DNA of 64,000 nucleotides from Spirosoma sordidisoli (GCF_004138325.1 NZ_SBLB01000004.1:434001-498000), one strand, 5' to 3'. Shown: positions 33,420 to 43,091, numbered from the stretch's first letter. Numbers and translations: made by a program. Notes: generated by a model not told the origin, from the letters alone.

Positions 33420-34334
33420 TCAGAGCCACTCGACCAGCGAGATGCCAAAACCGATCGTGGTTTGAAAATGATTGTAATCGACCAGGGTTTCGCCGTAGCC
33501 GTTCAGCACCTGAAAATGACCGCGCAGGTTGCCCCAGACCGGATAGGTCCAGTCGAACTGCACCTGCCCCCGGTTGCGGTTGCCCCCCCGGAGCGAATGA
33601 CTTCCCAGCACGGCAAACAGATGACGGTTGGTATGAAAAACCAGCAGGGCATCGGCCCGGCCAATGTTGTCGGTGATGGCCGGATTTTCGTCATCGGCAT
33701 CGGGCAGGCGGTACCAGCCCCGCAGCATCAGGGTCCAGTTGCCTCGCTCCAGACCGGCATGGGCAATGACGCGGTTCCAGCTACGCGAGAGCGGCAGCGA
33801 CCGACCGTTCGACTGGTGGTTGAAGGAGATGCCCAGCATGCGGTTCCGAAGGCCCAGGACCGGAAAGTTGGTGGCGAAGTTGAGGATAACCTCCGGCTCG
33901 TAGTTCGTTTCGCGGAAGGGGCGCGAAAAACGAGTGTTGTAGATCTGCCAGTGCGACTTCTGCGTGTAGCCGATCCATACGTCCCCCCGTTTACCGAGCA
34001 GGCCACGCACGACCTTTATCTTCATGCTGATCTGGTACTTGGCTTCGTAGTTACCGTAGTCGACCTGAAAAGGAAGCGAGTACATGGGATTCTCGCTCAC
34101 AGGCTGCTCGTTCGGGCGGTTCGACCAGCGACCACCCGTAATGTTGAGCGGTTTGTAGGGCGTTACCCGAAATGTACTCTTGCGCGAGGCCGAATCCAGC
34201 TCCCACCGCTCGGCCAGCGAGCCGAAAACGGACTTTCTGGTGAAGAGCGGATCTTCCTGCCCGTGGCCCGGCGTCAGAAAACCACTCAGCAGCCCTATAG
34301 CCAAACCAATTCTATACCCTATTTTGCGATTCAT
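33420..34334 (-). CDS. pldA: Outer-membrane phospholipase A (OMPLA)
   Basis: 304 aa with signal peptide (MNRKIGYRIGLAIGLLSGFL) and alternating beta strands ending in aromatic SLVEWL, an outer-membrane barrel end. The catalytic segment NHQSNGRS...LSRSWNR has His, Ser two residues on and Asn 14 residues on, the same spacing as the E. coli His142-Ser144-Asn156 triad; YGETLVDYNHFQTTIG matches the C-terminal family block. It hydrolyses phospholipids misplaced in the outer leaflet. Confidence 0.93.
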   Translation of the reverse strand: MNRKIGYRIGLAIGLLSGFLTPGHGQEDPLFTRKSVFGSLAERWELDSASRKSTFRVTPYKPLNITGGRWSNRPNEQPVSENPMYSLPFQVDYGNYEAKYQISMKIKVVRGLLGKRGDVWIGYTQKSHWQIYNTRFSRPFRETNYEPEVILNFATNFPVLGLRNRMLGISFNHQSNGRSLPLSRSWNRVIAHAGLERGNWTLMLRGWYRLPDADDENPAITDNIGRADALLVFHTNRHLFAVLGSHSLRGGNRNRGQVQFDWTYPVWGNLRGHFQVLNGYGETLVDYNHFQTTIGFGISLVEWL

Positions 34335-34607
34335 CCGGTGTTGGTTTCTACCAGTCCGATGGATTCGGCTGTGAAAACGATCCCTGAGACGAAATCGAAA
34401 AACAAATGGTAATGAATTAAATAAATACGCTTACCAACCGAAAAAACAAACCGTTGACCGCCAATGATATACACAGATAAACCAGACAACACTTGCGTAC
34501 ATGCGCAGACTCATTTACCGCAATGACTTTATCACCTTTTCGTCATTTCGATCGGTCTGACGGGAGGGTTCCAGAATCCTGTATTCACTTAACTGACTTA
34601 TCAACCT

Positions 34608-35117
34608 ATGCGACAAACACGCTACTGGGTACGGCCTGTACTGATCCTGTGTTTCCTGTTCTTCCGGCTCCCGTCTGTTCAGGCGCAGCTACCCACCCAA
34701 TGGCACGGAACCTGGGCGGGGACCATGCACATCTACCGGCAGCAGGCGCTGGTCGACAGTGTACCGGTGCGGCTAACGATTAAGCCATCCGATAAACCCG
34801 GTGTGCTGACCTGGCGTACCGACTACCTGTCGCCGAAGCAGCCGATGACCAAAGACTATACCCTCGTTACCAAAGACGCGGCCAAAGGCATTTACATCAC
34901 CGACGAAGGGGGTGGCACGGTGCTGACCAACTATCTGTTCGGCAACAAGCTGTTCAATGTTTTCGAGGTGCAGGGCATACTGCTGACGGCTACCTATGAA
35001 CTGCGCGGCAACGAGCTGATTTTTGAGGTAACATCGGGCAAAAAACTGGCTGATCCGGCCAACGGCGTCAGCAGCTATGCCGTCGACAATCTACAGCGGG
35101 TCGTATTCAGGAAGTAG
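34608..35117 (+). CDS. Secreted protein of unknown function, lipocalin-like size
   Basis: 169 aa with signal peptide (VLILCFLFFRLPSVQAQ). The mature part starts WHGTWAGTMHIYRQQALVDSVP and consists of short beta strands ending VDNLQRVVFRK; a lipocalin or calycin-like barrel is possible. I recognise no named family. It is convergent with the sugar isomerase gene, 4 bases from its stop. Confidence 0.75.
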   Translation: MRQTRYWVRPVLILCFLFFRLPSVQAQLPTQWHGTWAGTMHIYRQQALVDSVPVRLTIKPSDKPGVLTWRTDYLSPKQPMTKDYTLVTKDAAKGIYITDEGGGTVLTNYLFGNKLFNVFEVQGILLTATYELRGNELIFEVTSGKKLADPANGVSSYAVDNLQRVVFRK

Positions 35118-35121
35118 GTGG

Positions 35122-36054
35122 TCAGGCCAGCGGAATCGAGGCTTCGTCGGCTTTGCGGATCACGTAGCGCCGGGCTTCGTCGTATTCGGCGGCCGTGCGC
35201 AGGTGTTCGAGCATGAGCGGCACCGACTGCGGCAGCGAGGTTACGTTGCGGAGATAGGTCGTATAGTCCATACCGCCCCGACCGGGCATGGTTTCGGTAA
35301 AATGACCGTCTTTGCCAGTAATATCTTTGGCATGGGCCGATACGACCCACCGCCCCAGCTTGCGAAACGTATCGTTGATCAGCGCCGTGTTGTTGTAATA
35401 CCGATCCGGCGAGTTGATGATGTTGGCTATATCGATATGCGCGCCGAAAGCCGGGCGGTCGATAGCCCGGATAAATTTCAGGTAGGCGTCGGCCCCGTCG
35501 GGCGGGCTCCAGCCCATCATCTCGAGCGCAAATTTGGCGCGTTTCGGTTTTACGGCATCGATGATCCGGCGGCAATTCTCCACGGTCTCCTCAAAAAACT
35601 GCGCGCTCATGTTCCGCGCATCAGGACCGTCCCAGTGGGTAGGGTTGTACGAACCCGCAATGTTCACGCAGGTCAGCGCGCCAACGGCTTCGGCCAGGGC
35701 CAGGCGTTCTGTTACGTACGCCAGATTCTTGGCGCGTCGGGTCGCGTCCTGATCGAGCATGTTCACCCAGGCGCCTACCTCCGCGATGATCACGTTCTGT
35801 TCGGCAAACGCTTTCCGAATGGCGTCGATGCGGGCCGTGTCGGTCAGCTTCACCTCGGGAATATAGGCCGCGCTGTAACGCAACCGGCGGTGTTCCCGCG
35901 CCAGCTCGACCGGATCGTCGCTGTTGAGGAAGACAGGCCCACCCAGCCGTAACGGTTTTTGTTCGGTCAGAAACGCCGGAACAGGCGGTGTCAGCAGGCC
36001 CCCGGTCAGCACAGCCGACGAACGCAGAAAGTAACGACGAGAAACAAACGGCAT
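35122..36054 (-). CDS. Tat-exported sugar phosphate isomerase/epimerase-like TIM-barrel protein
   Basis: 310 aa from the ATG at 36052-36054; the open frame continues upstream but would overlap the divergent gene at 36121. The N-terminus SRRYFLRSSAVLTGGLL carries a twin-arginine signal. The barrel has the xylose-isomerase-like layout with VNIAGSYNP, FALEMMGW (metal-ligand Glu), GAHIDIANIINSPDRYY and VVSAHAKDI (metal His). Paired head to head with a Gfo/Idh/MocA oxidoreductase, a common arrangement for oxidised-sugar or inositol-like catabolism. Confidence 0.88.
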   Translation of the reverse strand: MPFVSRRYFLRSSAVLTGGLLTPPVPAFLTEQKPLRLGGPVFLNSDDPVELAREHRRLRYSAAYIPEVKLTDTARIDAIRKAFAEQNVIIAEVGAWVNMLDQDATRRAKNLAYVTERLALAEAVGALTCVNIAGSYNPTHWDGPDARNMSAQFFEETVENCRRIIDAVKPKRAKFALEMMGWSPPDGADAYLKFIRAIDRPAFGAHIDIANIINSPDRYYNNTALINDTFRKLGRWVVSAHAKDITGKDGHFTETMPGRGGMDYTTYLRNVTSLPQSVPLMLEHLRTAAEYDEARRYVIRKADEASIPLA

Positions 36055-36120
36055 AGATACAGTCGGGTAAATCTGGCAAACAGCCGGCTTTAGATCTGTG
36101 GAATAAAACCCGTCACGCTT

Positions 36121-37572
36121 ATGCAATCTACTCGTCGTACGTTTATTAAAACCCTTTCGGCGGCTTCGGCCCTGACCGCTGCGGGGGGAGTTCAAACGGT
36201 TCTGGGCAACGTTGGCGCCCCCGCTTATATTCCTAACCTGGCCCGCATCAGCCCGAACGATAAAATACGGATTGCAACCATCGGCATGGGTATCCAGGGC
36301 AATTATGACACCATGGCGGCTTTGCGCAATCCGGATGTAGAACTGGTAGCCGTTGCCGATCTGTACGACGGCCGACTCGCCCACGCCAAATCGGCCTTCG
36401 GCAAGGATAAAGAACTCTTCGCCACCCGCGACTTCCGGGAGGTACTGGCCCGTCCCGACGTAGATGCCGTACTGGTCGTTACCCCCGACCACTGGCACGA
36501 CCATATTACCATTGCGGCCCTGAAAGCCGGTAAACATGTGTACTGCGAGAAACCGATGGTGCAGCACATGAACGAAGGCAAACCTGTCATTGACGCCTGG
36601 CGTAAATCAGGCAAAACCATGCAGGTCGGCAGCCAGCGCATCAGCAGCTCGTCGTTTCAGGAAGCGAAACGAATGATTCAGGCGGGCGACATTGGCCAGA
36701 TCAACTACATCGAATCGAACAACGACCGTTTCAACGCCATCGGAGCCTGGAACTACTCGGTACCACCCGATGCCTCGCTGACGACCCTCGACTGGGACCG
36801 TTTCCTGGGCGACGCGCCCAAACGGCCGTTCGACGCCAAGCGCTTTTTCCGGTGGCGCAACTACAAAGATTACGGCACCGGCGTAGCGGGCGATCTGTTC
36901 GTACACCTCATCACGGGCGTTCATTTTGTAACCAACTCGCTCGGCCCAACCCGCATCTACTCGTCGGGTAACCTGGCCTACTGGAAAGACGGGCGCGACG
37001 TACCCGATGTCATGACCAGCGTCATGGACTACCCCAAAACCGACGTCCACGATGCCTTTCAGATGGTACTGCGCGTTAACTTTGCCAATGCCGGTAAAAT
37101 CCAGAACGTAACCCGCATCATCGGCAACGAAGGGCAGATCGAATTTTCGGAAGAGAACCTGATCCTGACCAAAAAGAAACTACCCGTAGCACCCGGCTAC
37201 GGCAATTACGACAGCTACTTTACCTTCACTCCGGAGGTTCAGCAGGAGTTTGTGAAAAAGTACGACGCGCAATACCCGCCCGAAACCCGTACGGCCGAGC
37301 CGGTTAAGGAGGTTCGGTTCGAAGCGCCCAAGAACGAAGACGGCCACGCCCGTCACTTCGCCGACTTCTTCAAGAACGTTCGCGAAGGCAGCCAGGGCAC
37401 CATCGAAGATCCGGTCTTCGGTTTCCGGGCAGCCGCTCCGGTACTGGCCTGCAACGAAAGCTACTTCGAGCAGAAAGTGGTTCACTGGGACCCCGTTACC
37501 ATGACCAGGAAGAGCCCCGCACCTACGGCTACCACCAAAAAACCGGTTACGTCTAAAGCCAGGCGCACCTAG
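36121..37572 (+). CDS. Tat-exported Gfo/Idh/MocA-family oxidoreductase
   Basis: 483 aa. Twin-arginine signal at the N-terminus (TRRTFIKTLSAASALTAAGG). The NAD(P)-binding fold shows IATIGMGIQGNYDTMAAL, VAVADLYDG, VVTPDHWHDHITIAALKAGK and the catalytic-lysine motif VYCEKPM. The C-terminal half is the substrate domain. A Ser/Thr/Lys-rich tail (SPAPTATTKKPVTSKARRT) is unusual. Divergent from the isomerase gene, so both likely work on the same secreted-side carbohydrate. Confidence 0.93.
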   Translation: MQSTRRTFIKTLSAASALTAAGGVQTVLGNVGAPAYIPNLARISPNDKIRIATIGMGIQGNYDTMAALRNPDVELVAVADLYDGRLAHAKSAFGKDKELFATRDFREVLARPDVDAVLVVTPDHWHDHITIAALKAGKHVYCEKPMVQHMNEGKPVIDAWRKSGKTMQVGSQRISSSSFQEAKRMIQAGDIGQINYIESNNDRFNAIGAWNYSVPPDASLTTLDWDRFLGDAPKRPFDAKRFFRWRNYKDYGTGVAGDLFVHLITGVHFVTNSLGPTRIYSSGNLAYWKDGRDVPDVMTSVMDYPKTDVHDAFQMVLRVNFANAGKIQNVTRIIGNEGQIEFSEENLILTKKKLPVAPGYGNYDSYFTFTPEVQQEFVKKYDAQYPPETRTAEPVKEVRFEAPKNEDGHARHFADFFKNVREGSQGTIEDPVFGFRAAAPVLACNESYFEQKVVHWDPVTMTRKSPAPTATTKKPVTSKARRT

Positions 37573-37607
37573 ACCAGCCAGCCGTTTTCAGCAGTATGAT
37601 AGTCCAT

Positions 37608-37653
37608 ACGTCACTGTGGCCAGCCAGCCGTTGCGCCATAGTGACGTATTTTT
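37608..37653 (+). terminator. Intrinsic terminator after the oxidoreductase gene
   Basis: A 13-bp stem (37608-37620 with 37635-37647, one G-U pair) followed by ATTTTTG. It ends about 13 bases before the next gene's ATG, leaving almost no room for a separate promoter. Confidence 0.8.
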
Positions 37654-37665
37654 GTGAACGAACGA

Positions 37666-38364
37666 ATGGCTATGCCGACAACGCCTGTGCCCCAAGCCAC
37701 CACCCGTTACCGCCAGCCCGGCCGATGGATCTGGCGAGGGGCATTGCTGGCGCTACTGCTGTGGATACTGGTCGACGTGTTCGTGCCGGTTCAGCACAGC
37801 ATCCGCCAGTTCGATCCGGCCGAGGTAGCCCGGCTCGAAACGGCCATGTGGCGCTCGTACTATGATAGGCGACCGGTGTTGCTGTTCGGACAGCTGAGGG
37901 GTGGCCTGCAGCAACAGTTTCATGCGCCGTTCTGGCGCTCGGTGGGGCTGGCCATTCAGGCAACCCGAGCTGCGTTTGTCTTTAAGAAGGGTCGGTCGCG
38001 GGCCGACTATGAGCAGGCGTTACCGATCCTTATCGATTATTACGAATCGATTCAGAACCTGAGCGAAGATCGTTTCAACGTGCGCAAACTGGCGGCTTCT
38101 GAGCTTAACTGGTGGATCGTACACCGGCAGCGCGATCGCTACTCCTACGCCGATCTGGCCGACGCGCTCGCGCAGACGGCCGCCGTTCAGTACAACCAGC
38201 CGCCTGCCGTATTTGGCCGCTATGCCCGGCAGCGGGCCGAAGCCATGCGCCTGTGTGATGAAGCAGGGCAGCAGGCGGGCGGGGCCACTGAAACCGACTG
38301 GCAACGGATTGAGCAAGCGCTGAACCAGGCCTGGGCGTCGTTGTATAAAGAAGTACGTCGATAA
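37666..38364 (+). CDS. Membrane-anchored protein of unknown function
   Basis: 232 aa from the ATG at 37666 (MAMPTTPVPQ; a second ATG is at 37672). One membrane helix at about residues 22-43 (WIWRGALLALLLWILVDVFVPV), then a helical, charged soluble part (RLETAMWRSYYDRRPVLLFGQL, ALPILIDYYESIQNLSEDRFN). No motif I can name. It converges on the sigma-like gene at 38372 with 7 bases between stops. Confidence 0.75.
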   Translation: MAMPTTPVPQATTRYRQPGRWIWRGALLALLLWILVDVFVPVQHSIRQFDPAEVARLETAMWRSYYDRRPVLLFGQLRGGLQQQFHAPFWRSVGLAIQATRAAFVFKKGRSRADYEQALPILIDYYESIQNLSEDRFNVRKLAASELNWWIVHRQRDRYSYADLADALAQTAAVQYNQPPAVFGRYARQRAEAMRLCDEAGQQAGGATETDWQRIEQALNQAWASLYKEVRR

Positions 38365-38371
38365 GAGTCGC

Positions 38372-38896
38372 TCATTGGCGGAGCTTCAGCAATGCTTCCC
38401 GCAGCTGCTGGCGGGCACTGGCAACGGGCAACCCCACCGACCCGGCGGCTTCTTCGGGGGTACAATTGCCGAACAGGACTGAGTTCAGAAACTGCTTTTG
38501 TTTTTCTTCCGGACTCTGGGCCACCGCTACAGACTTGTCGAACGAGTGAGCAGGTTGGGTAACTACAACCGAGCCGCTGGCCGACAGCCGAATAGTAGCC
38601 TGGCTGGTGTTCTTTGGGGCGGCCACCGCATTGTTTGCCGTTTGCCGGGCCCGAGTCAGGAGCCAGACAAAGAACGGCTGCTTTTCGGGGCGGTAGGTTT
38701 CAATAGCGGAACGGATATCCGTAAACGTTTCGATCAGCAGCCCAGCCGCTTTCTGATCGTCGCACACGATCTGGTTGATCACGCCGAGCAGTACAGGGGC
38801 GTATTGATCGTACAAACGGGTAAACGCTTCGGTCTTGCCGGTCTTCAGTTCGCTAACCAGCGCAAACTCCTTCGATCGTAAGACAGGTGACAGCAT
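38372..38896 (-). CDS. Degenerate sigma-70-like protein
   Basis: 174 aa. Region 2-like segment: LVSELKTGKTEAFTRLYDQYAPVLLGVINQIV and AAGLLIETFTDIRSAIETY, FFVWLLTRARQTANNAV; region 4-like end: FGNCTPEEAAGSVGLPVASARQQLREALLKLR. This follows the ECF layout, but the helix-turn-helix lacks the usual S.YKEIA pattern and is shortened, and the linker is Ser/Thr/Val-rich. It may be a diverged ECF factor or a regulator that no longer binds polymerase. Confidence 0.7.
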   Translation of the reverse strand: MLSPVLRSKEFALVSELKTGKTEAFTRLYDQYAPVLLGVINQIVCDDQKAAGLLIETFTDIRSAIETYRPEKQPFFVWLLTRARQTANNAVAAPKNTSQATIRLSASGSVVVTQPAHSFDKSVAVAQSPEEKQKQFLNSVLFGNCTPEEAAGSVGLPVASARQQLREALLKLRQ

Positions 38897-39125
38897 TCGG
38901 GTACGTTGTTGAGGTTATTTTTCGTAAAAAGGCCGAATAATCAACTTATCGCCCCTTTTCTATTCATATGTAGCTACCAGTAAACTAAGTATGAATGGAA
39001 AGGTTTTACAAGGTTAATCATATTCGACCTATATACTAGCTTCCTTCTTTCATTAAAAAAATAAGCTGGTAATCCGGGCCGTATGCCTGCTTTGTGGGTT
39101 GTATGTTTATACAGTATACGCTTAC

Positions 39126-40169
39126 ATGCAACTTACCATTTCTCCCGAGAACCCGCTTGAGTGGTTTGCCCTGCGCGCCAATCTGGTTGCGGTTCCCATT
39201 CTGCACGTTCAGATCATGCCGGTACTGGCCAAAGCCGTGCTCGAAGCCGCTGACAAGGGCGTGTTTGAAGCCACAAAGAACGGGCCACAATCGCTCGACA
39301 GCCTGACCGCCGAGCTGCGGCTCAACAAAAAAGCACTGGGCGAACTGTTGGGCCTGCTGACGGCCCTGGGCTATTTCACCTACAAGGATGGGTTGTTCAG
39401 CCTGACCAGCATGGCCCGGCGGTTTACGCTCAAAGATGATCCGAGGTCGGTATACGGCATGATGATTTTCAACAACCGGGTCGTCTGGGACTGGATGAGT
39501 CAGCTGGGTACGTACCTCGAAACGGGCGAAGGGGTTCATTACCACGACAAACTGACGCCCGAACAATGGCGCTATTATCAGGAAGCGATGGTGGCCGCCA
39601 GCAATACCGAAGCGCCCGAGTTTGGCCGCCGGGCACCCGTCCCGAAACAGGCCCGCACCATGCTCGATATTGGCGGCTCACACGGGCAGCACTCGGCAGC
39701 TTTGTGTCGGCGCCTGTCAGGGCTTAGCTCGGTTATTCTCGATCTGCCGGAGGCCATTGACCAGGCGGCTCCCCTGCTGGCCAGGCAGAACATGGGCGAC
39801 CGCGTCCGACATCAGCCCGGCAACGCCCTCACCGACGACTTTGGCGATGCGCAGTACGACATTGTGCTGCTCTCAAGCCTGGCCCACCACTTTACGCCGG
39901 AACAGAATCAGCAGGTGGCCGACAAGGTAGCGCGGGCGCTGCGGCCCGGCGGGGTTTTTATTGTCAACGAGTTTATCCGGCCCGAAACCGGTGCCAGGCC
40001 CGAACTGCTCGGCAGCAGCACCGATCTTTTTTACGGTCTCAGCAGCACAGCGGGCAACTATTCGATCGATGAAATCAGCGAATGGCAGCAGCGAGCCGGT
40101 CTCAAACCGCACAAGGTTGTCCGGTACCGCACCGTTCCCGGCCGGGCCATGGTCGTTGCGAAAAAATAA
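39126..40169 (+). CDS. SAM-dependent O-methyltransferase-like protein
   Basis: 347 aa from the ATG at 39126. An N-terminal winged-helix dimerisation domain (about residues 15-100, GPQSLDSLTAELRLNKKALGEL) is followed by a Rossmann methyltransferase domain with motif I MLDIGGSHGQHSAAL, VILDLPEAIDQA, and post-motif DIVLLSSLAHHFTPEQN and ALRPGGVFIVNEFIRPE. This is the plant-type/antibiotic O-methyltransferase architecture; substrate unknown. The lone gene gives no pathway context. Confidence 0.9.
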   Translation: MQLTISPENPLEWFALRANLVAVPILHVQIMPVLAKAVLEAADKGVFEATKNGPQSLDSLTAELRLNKKALGELLGLLTALGYFTYKDGLFSLTSMARRFTLKDDPRSVYGMMIFNNRVVWDWMSQLGTYLETGEGVHYHDKLTPEQWRYYQEAMVAASNTEAPEFGRRAPVPKQARTMLDIGGSHGQHSAALCRRLSGLSSVILDLPEAIDQAAPLLARQNMGDRVRHQPGNALTDDFGDAQYDIVLLSSLAHHFTPEQNQQVADKVARALRPGGVFIVNEFIRPETGARPELLGSSTDLFYGLSSTAGNYSIDEISEWQQRAGLKPHKVVRYRTVPGRAMVVAKK

Positions 40170-40281
40170 ACACCGGTCGGCAGCGGACCTAACTTCAGGT
40201 AAAGTTTCGGAACTTTGCCGTAGTTCATACCCTGACCGGCAGCGGTACAGATACGCACTCATTCAAAAACAAGATTTATCC

Positions 40282-40587
40282 ATGAAATTCAAAAAACACG
40301 TCTTCATCTGCACCAACCAGAAAGATGCGCCCAAGAAAAGCTGCGGCACCGAACACGGCCTGGCCCTGGTAGAAGCGTTTAAGCAGGAGTTGACCCAGCG
40401 CGGCCTACAGCGTGACATCCGGGCGCAGCGGGCGGGTTGCCTCGATGCCTGCGCCTTTGGCCCGGCACTGGTCGTTTATCCCGAAGGTACCTACTACGGT
40501 AACGTGCAACCGGCCGATGTAGCTGAAATTGTGGAGAGCCATCTGGTCAACGACCAGCCCGTAGAGCGGCTCAAGCTGGACTTCTAA
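40282..40587 (+). CDS. Thioredoxin-like [2Fe-2S] ferredoxin
   Basis: 101 aa from the ATG at 40282; the frame is open far upstream, but that part is antisense-like shadow inside the methyltransferase gene. Four cysteines, Cys10, Cys21, Cys53 and Cys57 (FICTNQ, KSCG, GCLDAC), match the C-x(10-12)-C-x(~30)-C-x3-C pattern of the thioredoxin-fold 2Fe-2S proteins (Nqo2/Aquifex Fd4-like). Likely a soluble electron carrier; partner unknown. Confidence 0.9.
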   Translation: MKFKKHVFICTNQKDAPKKSCGTEHGLALVEAFKQELTQRGLQRDIRAQRAGCLDACAFGPALVVYPEGTYYGNVQPADVAEIVESHLVNDQPVERLKLDF

Positions 40588-40650
40588 ACCCGCCCCCCGT
40601 CCGAACCGATTCATCGCAGCTGGCCCTTGTTTGGGCCTGCTTTTGCTTTT

Positions 40651-41343
40651 ATGAAATATCGCCATCTTTTTTTCGACCTCGACCATACGCTCTGGGATTT
40701 TGACCGCAACTCGGCCGAGTCGCTGACTGAGTTATACGATACCTTTCGGCTGGCCGAGGTAGGCATCTCATCGGCCGAGGAGTTTAGCCGTCATTTCATT
40801 GCGGTCAATAAAAAACTCTGGGCCGACTACGACCGGAATCTGATTGAGCATGGCTACATCCGCCAGCACCGGTTTCCGCTGGTGTATCAGTCGCTGGGTA
40901 TCGATGCATCGGCGGTGAAATACGATCTGAACGCCGAGTACCTGCGGCTGTTACCGCGCAAGCCCCACCTGCTCGACTCGGCGCGGGAAGTACTCGAGTA
41001 CCTGAAAGGTCGGTATACTATGCACATCATTACCAATGGCTTTGCCGAAATTCAGGCCGTGAAGATGGACAGCGCCGAAATTGCTCATTACTTCACCCTG
41101 GTCGTTACCAGCGAAACCGCCAACGCTAAAAAACCCGATCCGCTGGTATTCGAGTATGCCCTGTCGGCCGCCGGCGCCCATGTTTCAGAAAGTCTGATGA
41201 TCGGCGACAATTACGAAGCCGATATCATGGGGGCCAAAGGCGTTGGCCTGGATACTGTTTTCTACAACCAGCAGGGCCTGATCGTCGACGACCAGCCAAC
41301 CTACAACATCAAACACTGGAAAGAACTGCTGGCTATTTTGTAA
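40651..41343 (+). CDS. yjjG: YjjG-family noncanonical pyrimidine nucleotidase (HAD)
   Basis: 230 aa from the ATG at 40651. HAD motif [13 protein letters not shown] with nucleophile Asp9 and acid Asp11, cap domain about residues 15-100, motif II HIITNGF, motif III lysine in [10 protein letters not shown] and motif [23 protein letters not shown]. The family dephosphorylates unusual or damaged pyrimidine nucleoside monophosphates. Start and length are typical. Confidence 0.92.
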   Translation: MKYRHLFFDLDHTLWDFDRNSAESLTELYDTFRLAEVGISSAEEFSRHFIAVNKKLWADYDRNLIEHGYIRQHRFPLVYQSLGIDASAVKYDLNAEYLRLLPRKPHLLDSAREVLEYLKGRYTMHIITNGFAEIQAVKMDSAEIAHYFTLVVTSETANAKKPDPLVFEYALSAAGAHVSESLMIGDNYEADIMGAKGVGLDTVFYNQQGLIVDDQPTYNIKHWKELLAIL

Positions 41344-41473
41344 CGCAAAAACCGTTGCTTCAGGGTTAGTAGTCATACCATCCGTCCGCGTGGACCACGG
41401 TGGCCACGTCAATACTGCGAGCAACAGCTACTTCGGTAACAAACCACAGTCAATACAAATCAACATACCTGAC

Positions 41474-42253
41474 ATGACTATACAAAACGCGACGGCGCTC
41501 GTTACGGGGGGCGCTTCCGGTCTGGGCGAAGCCACGGTCCGGATGCTGGCAGCCAACGGTGCCAACGTGGTTATCGTCGATCTCAACGAAGAACGCGGCA
41601 AAGCCCTGGCCGACGAGTTGGGCGATACCGTCCGGTTTCAGAAAACCGACGTCACGAGCGAAACCGATGTGCAGACAGCTATCAATCTCGCTATCGAGAC
41701 CTTCGGCGGGCTGCATATTAACGTCAACTGCGCGGGTATTGTCGAAGCCCGCAAAACGCTGGGGAAAGTAGACGGCGTTTACGGTGCCCACTCGCTGGCG
41801 GTTTTTCAGAAAACGATTGCCATCAACCTCATCGGCACGTTCAACGTTATTCGGCTGTCGGCCCTGGCCATGGAACAGAACCAGCCCAACACAGAAGGGG
41901 AGCGGGGCGTCATCATTAACACGGCGTCCGTAGCCGCTTATGACGGGCAGATGGGGCAGGCCGCCTATTCGGCATCGAAAGGCGGAATTGTAGGAATGAC
42001 CCTGCCCATAGCCCGCGACCTGGCACGCTCCGGGATTCGGGTCATGACCATTGCGCCGGGTCTGTTCGAAACGCCCCTGCTGCTGGGTCTGCCCGAAGAA
42101 GCGCGGCTGTCGCTGGGTCAGCAGGTACCGTTTCCGTCGCGGCTGGGTCGCCCGGCCGAATACGGCATGCTGGTCAAAAGCATACTCGAAAACCCGATGC
42201 TAAACGGCGAAGTGATCCGGCTGGACGGTGCGATCCGGATGGCCCCGAAATAA
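41474..42253 (+). CDS. Short-chain dehydrogenase, 3-hydroxyacyl-CoA dehydrogenase type II-like
   Basis: 259 aa from the ATG at 41474 ([20 protein letters not shown]). NAD-binding TGGASGLG at 11-18, NCAGIV, the catalytic Ser in [11 protein letters not shown] and YSASK (Tyr about 165, Lys about 169), then [11 protein letters not shown]. The segment order and length match the HSD10/type II 3-hydroxyacyl-CoA dehydrogenase group, which acts on short-chain or branched 3-hydroxyacyl-CoA. Single gene. Confidence 0.9.
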   Translation: MTIQNATALVTGGASGLGEATVRMLAANGANVVIVDLNEERGKALADELGDTVRFQKTDVTSETDVQTAINLAIETFGGLHINVNCAGIVEARKTLGKVDGVYGAHSLAVFQKTIAINLIGTFNVIRLSALAMEQNQPNTEGERGVIINTASVAAYDGQMGQAAYSASKGGIVGMTLPIARDLARSGIRVMTIAPGLFETPLLLGLPEEARLSLGQQVPFPSRLGRPAEYGMLVKSILENPMLNGEVIRLDGAIRMAPK

Positions 42254-42269
42254 GCAGACGCGGTCAGTA

Positions 42270-43091
42270 CTACAGCGGTTTTTCAGCATCGGTCAGGATC
42301 GACCGGATCAGGTGATGGGCGCTTACATCGTTGGAGGTAAACGCCCGCAGCCACCACGTTTCGCGCAGGCCGGCGGCCCGCAGCAGGGCCGCCCCGCGCA
42401 CACCCCGCCGGTAAGCCGTCAGCACCCGCTCAACCAGGGTTTCGAGGTAGTGGAGTTTCTGCTCAACCGCCCGGCGCCCGTTGGTCAGCACGGGGTTGTG
42501 TCCGCAAAAGAGCGTGTCGAAGTCGTAGCCAAGCACCTGCCGCGTTGAGTTGATCATCTGGTAGATATTTTCGCCCCGGCGGAAGATCTTCAGGTTGCCG
42601 ATGTAGAAATCGCCGGCAAACAGCCAGCCTTCGTTCGGTTCCAGCAGCACATGATGATCGTCAGAATGGCCATAGGTCGGGATCGGTTGTAATGCATACG
42701 CCCCCGTACGAAACGGCGCCGGAAACGGTACTACGCCCGGACATCCATCGATCTGGCCGAACCAGAACCGCTCGTACGGCAGCAGCGAAAACGGCCGGGC
42801 AACCCGCTCGGCGGTGAGCGGACCGGCCAGTACGGGGCAGTTATGACGCTGGCGCAGCGCAGCTGCGTTGCCCGAATGATCTTCGTGAAAATGGGTCAGC
42901 GCAATCTGATCGATGGGTAGGCTGGCAAACGTCTGCAACACCTCTTGCTGCATGTGGCGCTGGGCCGTATCGATCAGCAGGCCATCCAGGTAATAACACC
43001 AGACCGGCACCGCCCGCATCCAGCGAACGGGTGAGTACCCAAACCGATAGCCCCGCACCGGCCCGTGCTCCAGGGTTTGACGTATCTTCAT
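42270..43091 (-). CDS. MBL-fold metallo-hydrolase
   Basis: 273 aa from the ATG at 43089-43091. Metal-binding THFHEDHSGN (HxHxDH), GHSDDHHVLL, LFAGDFYIG and FCGHNPV give the full set of metallo-beta-lactamase-fold ligands; glyoxalase II-like or ribonuclease Z-like activity cannot be told apart here. The start codon follows directly after the seven-T run of the terminator at 43092-43124, so expression must depend on read-through from the FKBP gene or on a leaderless start. Confidence 0.88.
   Translation of the reverse strand: MKIRQTLEHGPVRGYRFGYSPVRWMRAVPVWCYYLDGLLIDTAQRHMQQEVLQTFASLPIDQIALTHFHEDHSGNAAALRQRHNCPVLAGPLTAERVARPFSLLPYERFWFGQIDGCPGVVPFPAPFRTGAYALQPIPTYGHSDDHHVLLEPNEGWLFAGDFYIGNLKIFRRGENIYQMINSTRQVLGYDFDTLFCGHNPVLTNGRRAVEQKLHYLETLVERVLTAYRRGVRGAALLRAAGLRETWWLRAFTSNDVSAHHLIRSILTDAEKPL

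Noticed and set aside
33462-34412. 316-codon open frame on the plus strand
   Set aside because: Antisense to the phospholipase gene, whose catalytic triad spacing is intact; a G+C-driven shadow.
36055-36567. N-terminal extension of the sugar isomerase
   Set aside because: It overlaps the divergent oxidoreductase gene and lies ahead of a clear twin-arginine signal starting at 36054.
39961-40281. N-terminal extension of the 2Fe-2S protein
   Set aside because: It is an out-of-frame shadow inside the methyltransferase gene; the ferredoxin starts at 40282 with the expected spacing to its first cysteine.
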